DNA of 64,000 nucleotides from Streptomyces flavofungini. GTDB taxonomy: Bacteria > Actinomycetota > Actinomycetes > Streptomycetales > Streptomycetaceae. Both the position numbers and the translations under genes were made by a program. The notes under the pieces were generated by a model that was not told the DNA's origin, searched no databases, and saw only the letters and a list, made by a program, of their open reading frames with translations. Shown here one piece after another: positions 33,058-42,379 of this stretch. The DNA is taken from NCBI RefSeq assembly GCF_030388665.1, contig NZ_CP128846.1, positions 744,001 through 808,000 on the forward strand, given 5' to 3'. Each line of letters begins with the position of its first letter. Within the stretch, counting starts at the first letter, position 1.

Positions 33058-34649
33058 TTGTTCGGCTGCCAGTCCTCGACGTTCCACCACGGGCCGGACG
33101 CCAGGCCGTGGTCGTGCGGCTCGACCTGCGTGGAGAGGTCACCGAAGGACTTGTTCACCACGTACAGGTGGTCGATGTGGGTGAGGAAGGTGTAGCCGGG
33201 GTTCTTGACCAGCTCGCGCTGGATCGTGTCGTACGCGGCCTGGCGCTTCGCGTGGTCGCCGCTCTTGCGGGCGTCCTCCAGGGCCTGGTCGACCTTGGGG
33301 TTGTCGTAGTGCGCCATGTTGTTGAAGCCGTCGCCGGCGAGCGCGGAGTTCAGGAGCGTGTACTGGTCGAAGTCCGGGTCGGCCGGGGAGCCGCCGCCCG
33401 CGAGGACCGCGTCCTTGGCCATGCGCGGCTCGATGACCTCCCAGGTGCCGGACTGCACCTCGGCCTTGATGCCGAGCTTCTTGGCGTCGGAGGCGTAGGC
33501 GAGGGCGTGGTCCTGGCGGAGCTTGTCGCCGGTGAGGTACCAGAGCGGGAACTTCGCCTGGACGCCGTCCTTCTCGCGGATGCCGCCCTTGCCGGGCTTC
33601 CAGCCGGCGTCGTCGAGGATCTTCTTCGCCGCCTCGACGTCGAACTTCCGCTCGGTGCCCTTGGTGAACCAGGGGCTGTCCGTCGGCACCGGGCCGTAGG
33701 CCTCCTTGCCCGCGCCCTCCAGGATCCGGTCGACCATCGTCTTGCGGTCCACGCCGATGTCGAGGGCGCGCCGCACGGCGGTGTCGCCCGCGACCTTGTT
33801 GCCGGTCGGCAGGGTCACGACGCGGTAGTCGAAGGTCTTGGCGGCGTACGTCTGCTTGCCGCCGTCGGACTCGAAGGTCTTGGCGAGGTTGGGCGGCAGG
33901 ATGGCTCCGTCGAGGTCGCCGGTGCGCAGGCGCGTGGCGCGCAGGTCGTCGTCCTTGACGATGGCCATGGTGAAGTTCTTGACCTTCGGCGCGCCGCCCC
34001 AGTAGCCGGGGTTGGCCTTGAAGACGAGCTTCTCGCCCTTGGACCACTTCACCAGCTCGTAGGGGCCGGTGCCGACGGGCTTGGTGGTGAAGGAGCCGGT
34101 GTTCACGTCCTGCTTGCCCGCGATGTGCTGCGGGGCGATGGGCAGGACGGTGCGCTCGGCGAACGGCGCGTAGGGGTACTTGAGGTGGAAGACGACGGTG
34201 CCCTCGCCCTTGGCCTCGACGCTCTTGAGGGCGTCCAGCTCGGTCTTGGAGGCGTTGTTCGTCTTCTTGTCGAGGATGGTCTCGTACGTGAAGACGACGT
34301 CCTTGGCCGTGAACGGCTTGCCGTCGCTGAACTTGACGCCCTTGCGCAGCTCGAACGTGTAGGTCTTGCCGTCGTCGCTGACCTTCGGCAGCTTCGCGGC
34401 CAGCGCGGGCCTCAGCTTCATGTCCGCGTCGTGCGTGAGCAGCCCGTCGAAGATCTTGGAGTTGCCGTCCTTGCCGTAGCCGAGGAGCGGGCTCAGGGTC
34501 TCGGGCTCGTACGCGATGCCGACGACCGCGGATGTCCTGGCGCCGCCGCTGTCCTTGCCGTCGTCCGGCGCCGAGCAGGCCGCGGCGGCGACCGCCAGTG
34601 CGGCCGCCGCCGCGACGGCACCGGTGCCACGTATCGATCCGGCCCTCAT
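33054..34649 (-). CDS. Solute-binding lipoprotein, peptide/nickel family (SBP_bac_5)
   Basis: A 531-residue lipoprotein. The lipobox is AVAAAACSAP with the lipidated cysteine near residue 25. The mature part has family 5 features: YEPETLSPLLGYG, FELRKGVKFSDGKPFTAKDV, the GTGPYELVKWSKGEKLVF block and ALDIGVDRKTMVDRIL. It captures the substrate for the permease and ATPase genes that follow. Substrates of this family include peptides, nickel chelates, opines and sugars; none can be singled out. The ATG at 34649 was preferred over the GTG at 34658 because AGGGG then sits 8 nt upstream. Confidence 0.88.
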   Translation of the reverse strand: MRAGSIRGTGAVAAAAALAVAAAACSAPDDGKDSGGARTSAVVGIAYEPETLSPLLGYGKDGNSKIFDGLLTHDADMKLRPALAAKLPKVSDDGKTYTFELRKGVKFSDGKPFTAKDVVFTYETILDKKTNNASKTELDALKSVEAKGEGTVVFHLKYPYAPFAERTVLPIAPQHIAGKQDVNTGSFTTKPVGTGPYELVKWSKGEKLVFKANPGYWGGAPKVKNFTMAIVKDDDLRATRLRTGDLDGAILPPNLAKTFESDGGKQTYAAKTFDYRVVTLPTGNKVAGDTAVRRALDIGVDRKTMVDRILEGAGKEAYGPVPTDSPWFTKGTERKFDVEAAKKILDDAGWKPGKGGIREKDGVQAKFPLWYLTGDKLRQDHALAYASDAKKLGIKAEVQSGTWEVIEPRMAKDAVLAGGGSPADPDFDQYTLLNSALAGDGFNNMAHYDNPKVDQALEDARKSGDHAKRQAAYDTIQRELVKNPGYTFLTHIDHLYVVNKSFGDLSTQVEPHDHGLASGPWWNVEDWQPNK

Positions 34650-34760
34650 GCTCCACACCCCTACACAAGATCAAGAGTTATTGCGAACAGCTCGCAATTA
34701 TGCCTCATGTAATGGGCGGGTCATGGCGGGGTCCTATACGGACTGGGGACTACGCCCAGG

Positions 34761-35867
34761 TCAGGGCGTTGCGGGCGCGGGGAGGTCGACCAGGTCGGCC
34801 AATTCCGCTCGGTGCCGTCCCGCCGTACCCAGAGCGATCGAGTCGGCCTTGGCCCGCTTCAGGTACAGATGGACGGGGTGCTCCCACGTCATGCCGATAC
34901 CGCCGTGCAGCTGGAGCGCCTCCTCGGCGGCGCGCACCGCCACGGGGGCCGCGTAGGCCTGCGCGAGGGCCGCGGCGAGGTTCGGCTCGTCGCTGCCGGT
35001 GGCGAGAGCGTCGGCGGCGTGCCGGGCCGCGGCGCGGGTGTTGACCACGCGCAGCCAGAGCTCGGCGAGGCGGTGCTTGAGCGCCTGGAAGGAGCCGACG
35101 GGCCGGTTGAACTGATGGCGTTCCTTCAGATGGGCGACGGTTTGCGTCAAGCACCATTCGGCGAGGCCGAGTTGTTCGGAGGCGAGCAGTCCGGCCCCGG
35201 AGCGCAGACCGAGGCGCATGGCCGTCTCCGCTTCCGCGCCCTCGGCGAGCAGGCGGGCCGGGGCCCCGTCGAGGGTGACCGTGGCGACCGGGCGGGTGCG
35301 GTCGAGGGAGGTCTGCGGGGTGACGGTGACGCCGCCCCGGCCGATGTCGACGGCGAAGAGGCCGCTGTCGGCCGGGACCAGCAGGATGTCGGCGACGGCC
35401 GCGTCCGCGACGCCCGTCACCTCGCCGCGCAGGGCGCCGTCCTCGTGCCGGACCCCGGTGCGGGCGACGCCCGGCGCGGTGGCGAACGGCACGGCGAGCG
35501 CGCCCACGGTGCGGCCGGACGCGAGCGCGGCGAGGAGTTCGGCCGCCGCGTCGCCGGTGCAGGCGAGGAGCGTCTCAGTGGCGACGACGGCGCTCGTGAG
35601 GTACGGCACCGGCGCGACCGCGCGCCCCAACTCCTCCAGGACCACGGCCGCTTCGCGGTGCGTGGCGCCCTGTCCGCCGCGGTCCTCGGGCACCAGGAGG
35701 CCGGCGAGGCCCATGCTGTCGGCGAGGGTCTTCCACAGCTCACGGTCGTGCGGCTGCTCCGACTCGGTGCGGGCGAGGACATCGGCCGGGCCGCAGCGGT
35801 CGGCGAGCAGGGAGCGCACGGCGGAGCGCAGCGCCTCCTCTTCCTCGGTGTAGAGCAGATCACTCAT
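34761..35867 (-). CDS. Acyl-CoA dehydrogenase family protein
   Basis: A 368-residue FAD flavoprotein. The N-terminal helical domain begins LLYTEEEEALRSAVRSLLAD. The central part has GLLVPEDRGGQGA, and the C-terminal domain has HLKERHQFNRPVGSFQALKH and ALQLHGGIGMTWEHPVHLYL, the flavin-contact motifs of the family. It oxidises an acyl-CoA to the 2-enoyl-CoA. It is paired with a second, longer acyl-CoA dehydrogenase through a 4-nt ATGA overlap. Such pairs in actinobacteria often form heteromers acting on steroid or branched side-chain CoA esters, which is a possibility here. Confidence 0.88.
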   Translation of the reverse strand: MSDLLYTEEEEALRSAVRSLLADRCGPADVLARTESEQPHDRELWKTLADSMGLAGLLVPEDRGGQGATHREAAVVLEELGRAVAPVPYLTSAVVATETLLACTGDAAAELLAALASGRTVGALAVPFATAPGVARTGVRHEDGALRGEVTGVADAAVADILLVPADSGLFAVDIGRGGVTVTPQTSLDRTRPVATVTLDGAPARLLAEGAEAETAMRLGLRSGAGLLASEQLGLAEWCLTQTVAHLKERHQFNRPVGSFQALKHRLAELWLRVVNTRAAARHAADALATGSDEPNLAAALAQAYAAPVAVRAAEEALQLHGGIGMTWEHPVHLYLKRAKADSIALGTAGRHRAELADLVDLPAPATP

Positions 35868-37045
35868 CGGGCCAGGTCCTTCCAGGCGACGTCCTTGTCG
35901 GTGCGCGGTTCCGGCGGCAGGCCGAGGACGCGCTCGGCGACGATGTTCAGCAGGACCTCGCTGGTCCCGCCCTCGATGCTGTTGCCCTTGGAGCGCAGAT
36001 AGCGGTAGCCCGCCTCGCGCCCGGTGAAGTCGACCAGGTCGGGGCGGCGCATCGTCCAGTCGTCGTACAGCAGGCCCTCGTCGCCGAGGAGTTCCAGCTC
36101 CAGGCCGCTGATCTCCTGGTTGAGGCGGGCGAAGCCGAGCTTCATGCCGGAGCCCTCGGGCCCCGGCTGCCCCGCGACGAGCTGCTGGCGGAGCCGGTCG
36201 CCGGTGAGCCGGGCGACCTCCGCCTCCACCCAGAGGGTGAGCAGGCGCTGGTGCAGGTCGTGGGTGCGCAGTTCGGGGCGCTCGCGCCAGGCCGTGGCGG
36301 CGGGGCCGATCATGCCGCCCTCGCGGGGGATGCGCATGCCGCCGATGGAGACGCGCTCGTTCATGAGGGTGGTCTGCGCGACCTTCCATCCTTCGCCGAC
36401 CGCGCCGAGGCGGCGGCTGTCGGGGATGCGGACGCCGGTGAGGAAGACCTCGTTGAACTCGGCCTCGCCGGTGATCTGGCGCAGCGGCCGCACCTCGACG
36501 CCGGGGTCGGTCATGTCGCAGATGAAGTACGTGATGCCGCGGTGCTTGGGCACGTCCGGGTCGGTGCGGGCGATGAGGATGCCCCAGCGGGCGACGTGCG
36601 CGCTGGACGTCCACACCTTCTGCCCGTCCACGTTCCAGCTCTCGCCGTCGCGCACGGCGCGGGTGCCGAGCGCCGCGAGGTCGGATCCGGCGCCGGGCTC
36701 GCTGAACAGCTGGCACCACACCTCCTCGCCGACCCACAGGGGCCGCAGGAAGCGGCGCTTCTGCTCGTCCGTGCCGAAGCCGAGGATCGTGGGCGCGGCC
36801 ATGCCGAGGCCGATGCCGATGCGGCGCGGGTCGTTGTCGGGCGCGCCCGCGGCCTCCAGCTCGGCGTCCACCACGGCCTGCAGGGTGCGCGGGGCACCCA
36901 GGCCGCCGAGGCCTTCGGGGTAGTGCACCCAGGCGAGTCCGGCGTCGAAGCGGGCCTTGAGGAAGTCGGTGCGGTCCGTGGTCGCCGGGGGGTGCGCGGC
37001 GAGCAGGTCCCGGGTACGGCGGCGGAGTTCGGCTGTGTCGGTCAT
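35864..37045 (-). CDS. Acyl-CoA dehydrogenase family protein
   Basis: A 393-residue flavoprotein. Motifs are WVHYPEGLGGLGA, QLFSEPGAGSDLAAL (the FAD and substrate loop) and VDGQKVWTSSAH. The C-terminal end is RSKGNSIEGGTSEVLLNIVA. It is the likely partner of the shorter dehydrogenase downstream. It overlaps the MDR gene upstream by 4 nt, so the three genes form one operon. Confidence 0.9.
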   Translation of the reverse strand: MTDTAELRRRTRDLLAAHPPATTDRTDFLKARFDAGLAWVHYPEGLGGLGAPRTLQAVVDAELEAAGAPDNDPRRIGIGLGMAAPTILGFGTDEQKRRFLRPLWVGEEVWCQLFSEPGAGSDLAALGTRAVRDGESWNVDGQKVWTSSAHVARWGILIARTDPDVPKHRGITYFICDMTDPGVEVRPLRQITGEAEFNEVFLTGVRIPDSRRLGAVGEGWKVAQTTLMNERVSIGGMRIPREGGMIGPAATAWRERPELRTHDLHQRLLTLWVEAEVARLTGDRLRQQLVAGQPGPEGSGMKLGFARLNQEISGLELELLGDEGLLYDDWTMRRPDLVDFTGREAGYRYLRSKGNSIEGGTSEVLLNIVAERVLGLPPEPRTDKDVAWKDLAR

Positions 37046-38019
37046 GCGGTGGCCTCCTCGGGGAGGGCGGGGAGCACGGTCACGCGGCCGGTGGTGGTGC
37101 CGTCGGCGACGCGCTGGACGGCCGCCGCGGCCCCGCCGAGCGGCACGCGCTCGCTCACCAGCGGCTTCACGGCGCCCTTCGCGGCCAGCTCGGTGAGGTG
37201 TTCGTGGCACTCCAGGACGGCGCGCGGGTCCTTGGTGTTGTACAGGCCCCAGTGCAGGCCGACGATCGAGTAGTTCTTCACCAGGGCGTGGTTGAGAGCG
37301 GGCGTCGGGATGGCGCCGCTCGCGAAGCCGACCACGAGGATGCGGCCCTCGAAGGCCACGCACTTGGTGGACTTGGCGTAGGCGTCGCCGCCGACCGGGT
37401 CGTACACGACGTCGGCGCCGCGGCCGCCGGTTGCCTCCTTCACGGCGCCCACGATGTCGTCCGCGCGCCGGTCGATCACCAGGTCGCAGCCGAGCCCGCG
37501 CGCGACCTCGGCCTTGTCCGGGCCGCCGACGACGCCGATGACGCGGGCGCCCGCCGCCTTGCCGAGCTGCACGGCGGCACTGCCGACGCCGCCGGCGGCC
37601 GCGTGCACGAGCAGCGTCTCGCCCTCCTTGAGGCGCGCGCGCCGGTGCAGGCCGAACCAGCCGGTCTGGTAGCCGATGTGCAGCGCGGCGGCCTCCGCGT
37701 CATCGAGGGCGTCCGGCGCCGGCAGCAGGGCGGCGGCGTCCGCGACGGCGTACTCGGCGAGGCCGCCGTGCGGCAGCGCCGGGTTGGCGATGACGCGCCG
37801 CCCGTCCTCGGTCTCGCCGCAGATCTCCACGCCCGGCGTGAACGGCAGCGGCGGGGTGATCTGGTACTGCCCCCGGCACAGCAGCGCGTCCGGGAAGTTG
37901 ATGTTGGCCGCGCGGACCTTCAGGAGCACCTGCCCGTCGCCGGGCACGGGCCGCTCCGCCTCTTCGAGCCGCATCACCTCGCCCGGTTCGCCGTTGCGGT
38001 GTACGTGCCATGCGCGCAT
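37042..38019 (-). CDS. NADPH:quinone oxidoreductase family protein (zinc-free MDR)
   Basis: A 325-residue medium-chain reductase. It lacks the structural zinc cysteines. The N-terminal fold has VRAANINFPDALLCRGQYQ, and the nucleotide-binding motif is HAAAGGVGSAAVQLGKAAGA. It reduces quinones or enones with NAD(P)H and, in this setting, may act as an enoyl-CoA or enone reductase. First gene of a three-gene operon with two acyl-CoA dehydrogenases. A palindromic site lies 45 bp upstream. Confidence 0.87.
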   Translation of the reverse strand: MRAWHVHRNGEPGEVMRLEEAERPVPGDGQVLLKVRAANINFPDALLCRGQYQITPPLPFTPGVEICGETEDGRRVIANPALPHGGLAEYAVADAAALLPAPDALDDAEAAALHIGYQTGWFGLHRRARLKEGETLLVHAAAGGVGSAAVQLGKAAGARVIGVVGGPDKAEVARGLGCDLVIDRRADDIVGAVKEATGGRGADVVYDPVGGDAYAKSTKCVAFEGRILVVGFASGAIPTPALNHALVKNYSIVGLHWGLYNTKDPRAVLECHEHLTELAAKGAVKPLVSERVPLGGAAAAVQRVADGTTTGRVTVLPALPEEATA

Positions 38020-38063
38020 GCGGGGCCTCCACGCTGTAGTCGACCGTGCTCCGGATGCATACT

Positions 38064-38075
38064 AAGCGGTCGCTT
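38064..38075. promoter_or_regulatory. AAGCG-GT-CGCTT palindrome upstream of acyl-CoA operon
   Basis: A 5-bp-arm palindrome within ACTAAGCGGTCGCTTGCC, located 45 bp upstream of the MDR start codon. Motifs of this form (AAGCG...CGCTT) are typical operators of TetR regulators of fatty-acid genes in actinobacteria. No TetR gene is in the window. Confidence 0.5.
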
Positions 38076-38112
38076 GCCCTCAGGGGAACAGCGCGGCGGC
38101 CCGCACCGGCGG

Positions 38113-38820
38113 CTACTCCCCCTTGCCGCCCCTCGCGGCGGGCCGCGCCCGTACGTGCATCCGCTCCCCCTGCGGCCCGAAGAGGCTCAGGAACTCCACC
38201 GGGCCCTCCCCCGTGGACCCGAACCAGTGGGGCACCCGGGTGTCGAACTCCGCCGCCTCGCCGGGCCCGAGCACCACGTCGTGCTCGGCGAGCACGAGGC
38301 GCAGCCGCCCCGAGAGCACGTACAGCCACTCGTAGCCCTCGTGGGTCCGCGGGTCGGGCTGGACGGAGCGGGTGGCCTCGATGACCTTGTACGCCTGGAG
38401 CCCGCCGGGCTGCCGGGTCAGCGGCACCATCGTCCGCCCGTGCCGGACGATCGGCTTGGCCCGCACCCGCGGGTCGCCCACCGGCGGGGCGCCGACGAGT
38501 TCGTCGAGGGGCACCTGGTGGGCGCGGGCGATGGGCAGGAGCAGTTCGAGGCTCGGCCTGCGGCCACCCGACTCCAGGCGGGAGAGGGTACTGACGGAGA
38601 TGCCGGTGGCCTCGGAAAGACCGGCGAGGGTGGCACCGCGCTCCTTGCGGATCTTGCGCAGGCGGGGGCCGACGGCGGTGAGGACCTTGTCGGTGTCGCC
38701 ATCGGAGTCGGGGGCGGGGGCGTGCGGGGCGGAGGCAGAGGCGGAGGCGGAGTCGTGCGGGTCGGTGACAGGGCCGGAGTCGTGCGGGTCGGTGACGTCG
38801 GACTTCTTTGCTCTTCCCAT
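38113..38820 (-). CDS. XRE-cupin transcriptional regulator
   Basis: A 235-residue regulator. After a Ser/Ala/Asp-rich disordered tail of about 42 residues comes a helix-turn-helix (LRKIRKERGATLAGLSEATG, then VSTLSRLESG). A C-terminal cupin domain follows, with HEGYEWLYVLSGRLRLVL and PGEAAEFDTRVPHWFGSTG. Such proteins sense small ligands through the cupin and control metabolic genes. It is divergent from the SDR gene (123 bp between starts) and may regulate it or the acyl-CoA operon beside it. Confidence 0.87.
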   Translation of the reverse strand: MGRAKKSDVTDPHDSGPVTDPHDSASASASAPHAPAPDSDGDTDKVLTAVGPRLRKIRKERGATLAGLSEATGISVSTLSRLESGGRRPSLELLLPIARAHQVPLDELVGAPPVGDPRVRAKPIVRHGRTMVPLTRQPGGLQAYKVIEATRSVQPDPRTHEGYEWLYVLSGRLRLVLAEHDVVLGPGEAAEFDTRVPHWFGSTGEGPVEFLSLFGPQGERMHVRARPAARGGKGE

Positions 38821-38943
38821 GGCTCTATTGCAGAATCAGCAAGCGGATATGTCAATCCGGCACCATCGCCCTGCCTTGCCCTGCCGTGCGCTGCCGTGCG
38901 CTGCCTCTGGAGCTTTGCGGGCCGCCGCGCTATCGATGCGTCC

Positions 38944-39924
<981 letters not shown>

Positions 39925-40502
39925 CGCCGTCGACACCGGTGACAGCAGTGAAACCGACACCGGTGACGGCAGTGAAGACAGAATGCGGCAGACATCAAGT
40001 CGCCCAAGGCCAGCCAATCGGCGGTCAAGTTCTGGCTTCCGGTTCCAGTTTTCCCTCTTGCGAGGCAAGTTCCACAAGGTTGACGCCGCACTGCGTCACG
40101 AACGCCTACGGTCGCAGCGAGAGACCCGCCTTCGAACTCCCTACGCGCCTCACCGTCTCGTCACGGGGGCCACTGGCGGGTCGGCTCGAGCCGTGAGAAG
40201 GGCACGCTGCGCTGCCCGGGGCGCCTTGAGCGCCCGCTGCGGGAGCCGTGGAGGGCCTTCGATTGGTGCGTGCGCGCGCCAAGCGCCTCTGGACGCGCCT
40301 TTCCAAACTCGGCGCAGCGGAGAAAGGTTTTCCGGAGAGGCCCCCGCCGGCGGGGTGACTTCACCCTCGCCCGGGCCTGCCCGCTCGCGGCGCATCCACC
40401 GACCCCGCCGCTCGCCTTGCTCATGGAGTCCGCTGGATTCGTAGCGACTGGATTCGTATCGACCGTGCAGCCCTGGCGCGCCTGGCGACAAGGAAGTGCC
40501 CG
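39925..40502. other. 578-bp gene-free leader of the terpene cluster
   Basis: No convincing gene on either strand; long minus-strand frames only mirror the plus strand. It contains a 22-bp direct repeat (39931-39952 and 39955-39976, one mismatch) that includes GGCAGTGAAG, a motif repeated again before the terpene synthase gene. The stretch is visibly less GC-rich than the surroundings. The promoter of the terpene genes must lie here. Confidence 0.6.
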
Positions 40503-41276
40503 ATGATCCCTCTTCCACGCGACCACCCCAACGGCACGGGCCCGACAGATCCGTCCGGTCCCCCCGAGGCACCGGAAGCCCTTCCCCGCACCGCGGCCGA
40601 TCCCCCACGCCACGTCGCCTTCATCGTGGACGGAAACCGTCGTTGGGCGCGCGCCCATGGCCGTCCCATAGAGCAAGGTCACCGGGAGGGCGCGGACAAC
40701 GTCCGCCGGGCCGTTCACTGGTGCGAGGCCGTGGGCATCGAGACCACCACGTGGTGGCTGCTCTCGACGGACAACCTCAACCGCACGTCGGTCGAGCTCC
40801 ACAAACTCCTGGACATCATCTCCGAACTGACCCGCCATCTGGCGGCGACCGGGCACTGGAGAATACGTCACCTCGGGGAACCCCGGCTGCTCCCCCGTTC
40901 CCTGGCGACGGCCCTGAACGAGGCGGAGACCACCACCCGTCACAATCAGGGCCCTCAGATCAACTTCGCGGTCGGCTACAGCGGCAGGGAGGACATCCTC
41001 GCCGCAGCGCGCCGCATGGCCCAGCAGGCGGTCCGTTCCACTGCCTTCTCGGTTTCCGAGAGGTCGTTCGCCCAGGCCCTGTCCACCAGCGGGTTACCCG
41101 ATCCGGACCTGGTCATCCGCAGCTCCGGTGAACAACGACTGTCCGGATTCATGCTCTGGCAGGCAGCGCTCTCCGAGCTCTATTTCTGCCCCGTCCTGTG
41201 GCCCGACTTCACCCAGTCGGATCTCGACCGCGCCCTGGCCTTCTACGCCAACCGCCAGCGGCGTTTCGGAAGGTAG
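40503..41276 (+). CDS. cis-Prenyltransferase (UppS family) of terpene cluster
   Basis: A 257-residue enzyme of the undecaprenyl diphosphate synthase fold. HVAFIVDGNRRWARAHG contains the catalytic aspartate (Asp43), normally DGNGRWA. Later motifs are INFAVGYSGREDI and LVIRSSGEQRLSGFMLWQ (normally RTSGExRLSNFLLWQ), then ELYFCPVLWPDF. An N-terminal Pro/Thr tail of 34 residues precedes the domain. Family members build Z-prenyl chains; the lavandulyl-type synthases of Streptomyces belong here too and make irregular C10 skeletons. It sits beside a terpene synthase and a P450, so it probably supplies a specialised prenyl diphosphate rather than cell-wall lipid. Confidence 0.85.
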   Translation: MIPLPRDHPNGTGPTDPSGPPEAPEALPRTAADPPRHVAFIVDGNRRWARAHGRPIEQGHREGADNVRRAVHWCEAVGIETTTWWLLSTDNLNRTSVELHKLLDIISELTRHLAATGHWRIRHLGEPRLLPRSLATALNEAETTTRHNQGPQINFAVGYSGREDILAAARRMAQQAVRSTAFSVSERSFAQALSTSGLPDPDLVIRSSGEQRLSGFMLWQAALSELYFCPVLWPDFTQSDLDRALAFYANRQRRFGR

Positions 41277-41288
41277 CGAAGGCCCGAG

Positions 41289-41315
41289 AAGGCAGTGAAG
41301 GCAGTGAAGGCAGTG
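41289..41315 (+). repeat. Three 9-bp tandem repeats before terpene synthase
   Basis: Three copies of AAGGCAGTG followed by the purine-rich AAGGAAGGAAG that serves as RBS for the ATG at 41333. The same decamer also occurs in the repeat near 39967. The repeat could tune translation. Confidence 0.7.
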
Positions 41316-41332
41316 AAGGAAGGAAGTACACC

Positions 41333-42379
41333 ATGGCTCAGAGGCCTCTCGTGTTCCCCGACCTCAAGGTGACGGACGACATCGCCGGCTCCTACCACTC
41401 GCTCAAGCCCTGGCTCCTCACCCACCTGGTGAAGGGACGTGAGACATACCCCGCTCACCCACGGACCCGCCAACTCGAATCCTCCGTGCTCGCCTGGGCC
41501 AGGGACCTCGGGATGAGCGAGGACCACATGAAAATAACGGTCGAGGCGACACCCGGGCACCTGGTGGGGCTCTTCGCCCCGCAAGCCCCTTGGGGGGTTC
41601 TGCTCCCCCTGGCCAAGCTGCAAATGATCCTGTTCTGGCTGAACACCGTGGACCTCGGCAGTGATCGACCGGTCGGCCGGCTGGTGGAGCCCGTGCGAGA
41701 GACCCTGGAGAGGGGGCATTCGCCTGCTGACGGACCGCTCATTCTGAGGCCGATCGCCAGTCTCCGGGACGACGTGGTCGCGGCGGGAGGAACGGAACTG
41801 ATACCGGGCTTCACGGAGCTACTGCTGGGATTCCTGCGCGAGTACACGGCTCGACAGGCGTGGGAGAACGGGGAACCCCTGCCGAGTCTGGACCGGTACC
41901 TGAAGCACAGGACTCGCACGGCGGGGATCGTTCTCGGCATGTGGCTCCAGCGGCTCCAACCGGGCCTCGTCGGGCCGGGTGAGGAGCTTCCAGAGCCCCT
42001 GCTCCAGCTCATGAAGCAGGGAAGCCTCCTCGTCGGTCTCGACAATGACCTGCACAGTTGCCATGTGGCAGCCGAATCAGGAGAAAAGCTCAGCCTCATC
42101 GGTGTCATCTGTCAGGAGTACGGAATTCCTGTGGACATGGCCTTCTCCTGCGCGCTCACGCTCAATGCGGCACTGCGCTACGAGAACGCCAACACCGCTG
42201 CCTCCATCTGTGCGGACACTTCCCTGCCCGACGCGGTCAGGAGGCACGCCCGGGCCATCTTCCACTGGGTCGACTCCGTCTACACCTGGTCGCTTCAGAC
42301 GCCCCGCTACGGGTTGCGGGGCGGCGATGCTCGCGCGGTCGCACCTTGTTCCGCCCTGAACGGGAAGGAACAGACGTGA
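41333..42379 (+). CDS. Terpene synthase-like protein with degenerate metal motifs
   Basis: A 348-residue protein with the class I terpene synthase fold pattern: a pyrophosphate-sensor-type RTRTAGIVLGMWL, an NDLHS segment and a C-terminal WSLQTPRYG (the W...RY element). The usual first aspartate-rich motif DDxxD/E is replaced by NTVDLGSD (residues 104-111). In the NSE triad (NDxxSxxxE) the asparagine and serine are kept (N238, S242), but the glutamate position is alanine (A246). It is therefore an atypical synthase, perhaps using another metal-binding arrangement or substrate, or non-cyclising. It is flanked by a cis-prenyltransferase and a P450 (4-nt overlap), which suggests a terpenoid product. 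Confidence 0.72.
   Translation: MAQRPLVFPDLKVTDDIAGSYHSLKPWLLTHLVKGRETYPAHPRTRQLESSVLAWARDLGMSEDHMKITVEATPGHLVGLFAPQAPWGVLLPLAKLQMILFWLNTVDLGSDRPVGRLVEPVRETLERGHSPADGPLILRPIASLRDDVVAAGGTELIPGFTELLLGFLREYTARQAWENGEPLPSLDRYLKHRTRTAGIVLGMWLQRLQPGLVGPGEELPEPLLQLMKQGSLLVGLDNDLHSCHVAAESGEKLSLIGVICQEYGIPVDMAFSCALTLNAALRYENANTAASICADTSLPDAVRRHARAIFHWVDSVYTWSLQTPRYGLRGGDARAVAPCSALNGKEQT

Noticed and set aside
32916..34712. 598-codon plus-strand frame
   Set aside because: Antisense shadow of the solute-binding protein and DppB genes; low-complexity Val/Gly/Leu composition and no motif.
40161..40943. 260-codon minus-strand frame in the terpene leader
   Set aside because: It overlaps the cis-prenyltransferase start on the other strand, has no RBS and no family motif.
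41289..41315. CRISPR-like repeat
   Set aside because: Only three 9-bp units without spacers; a simple tandem repeat.
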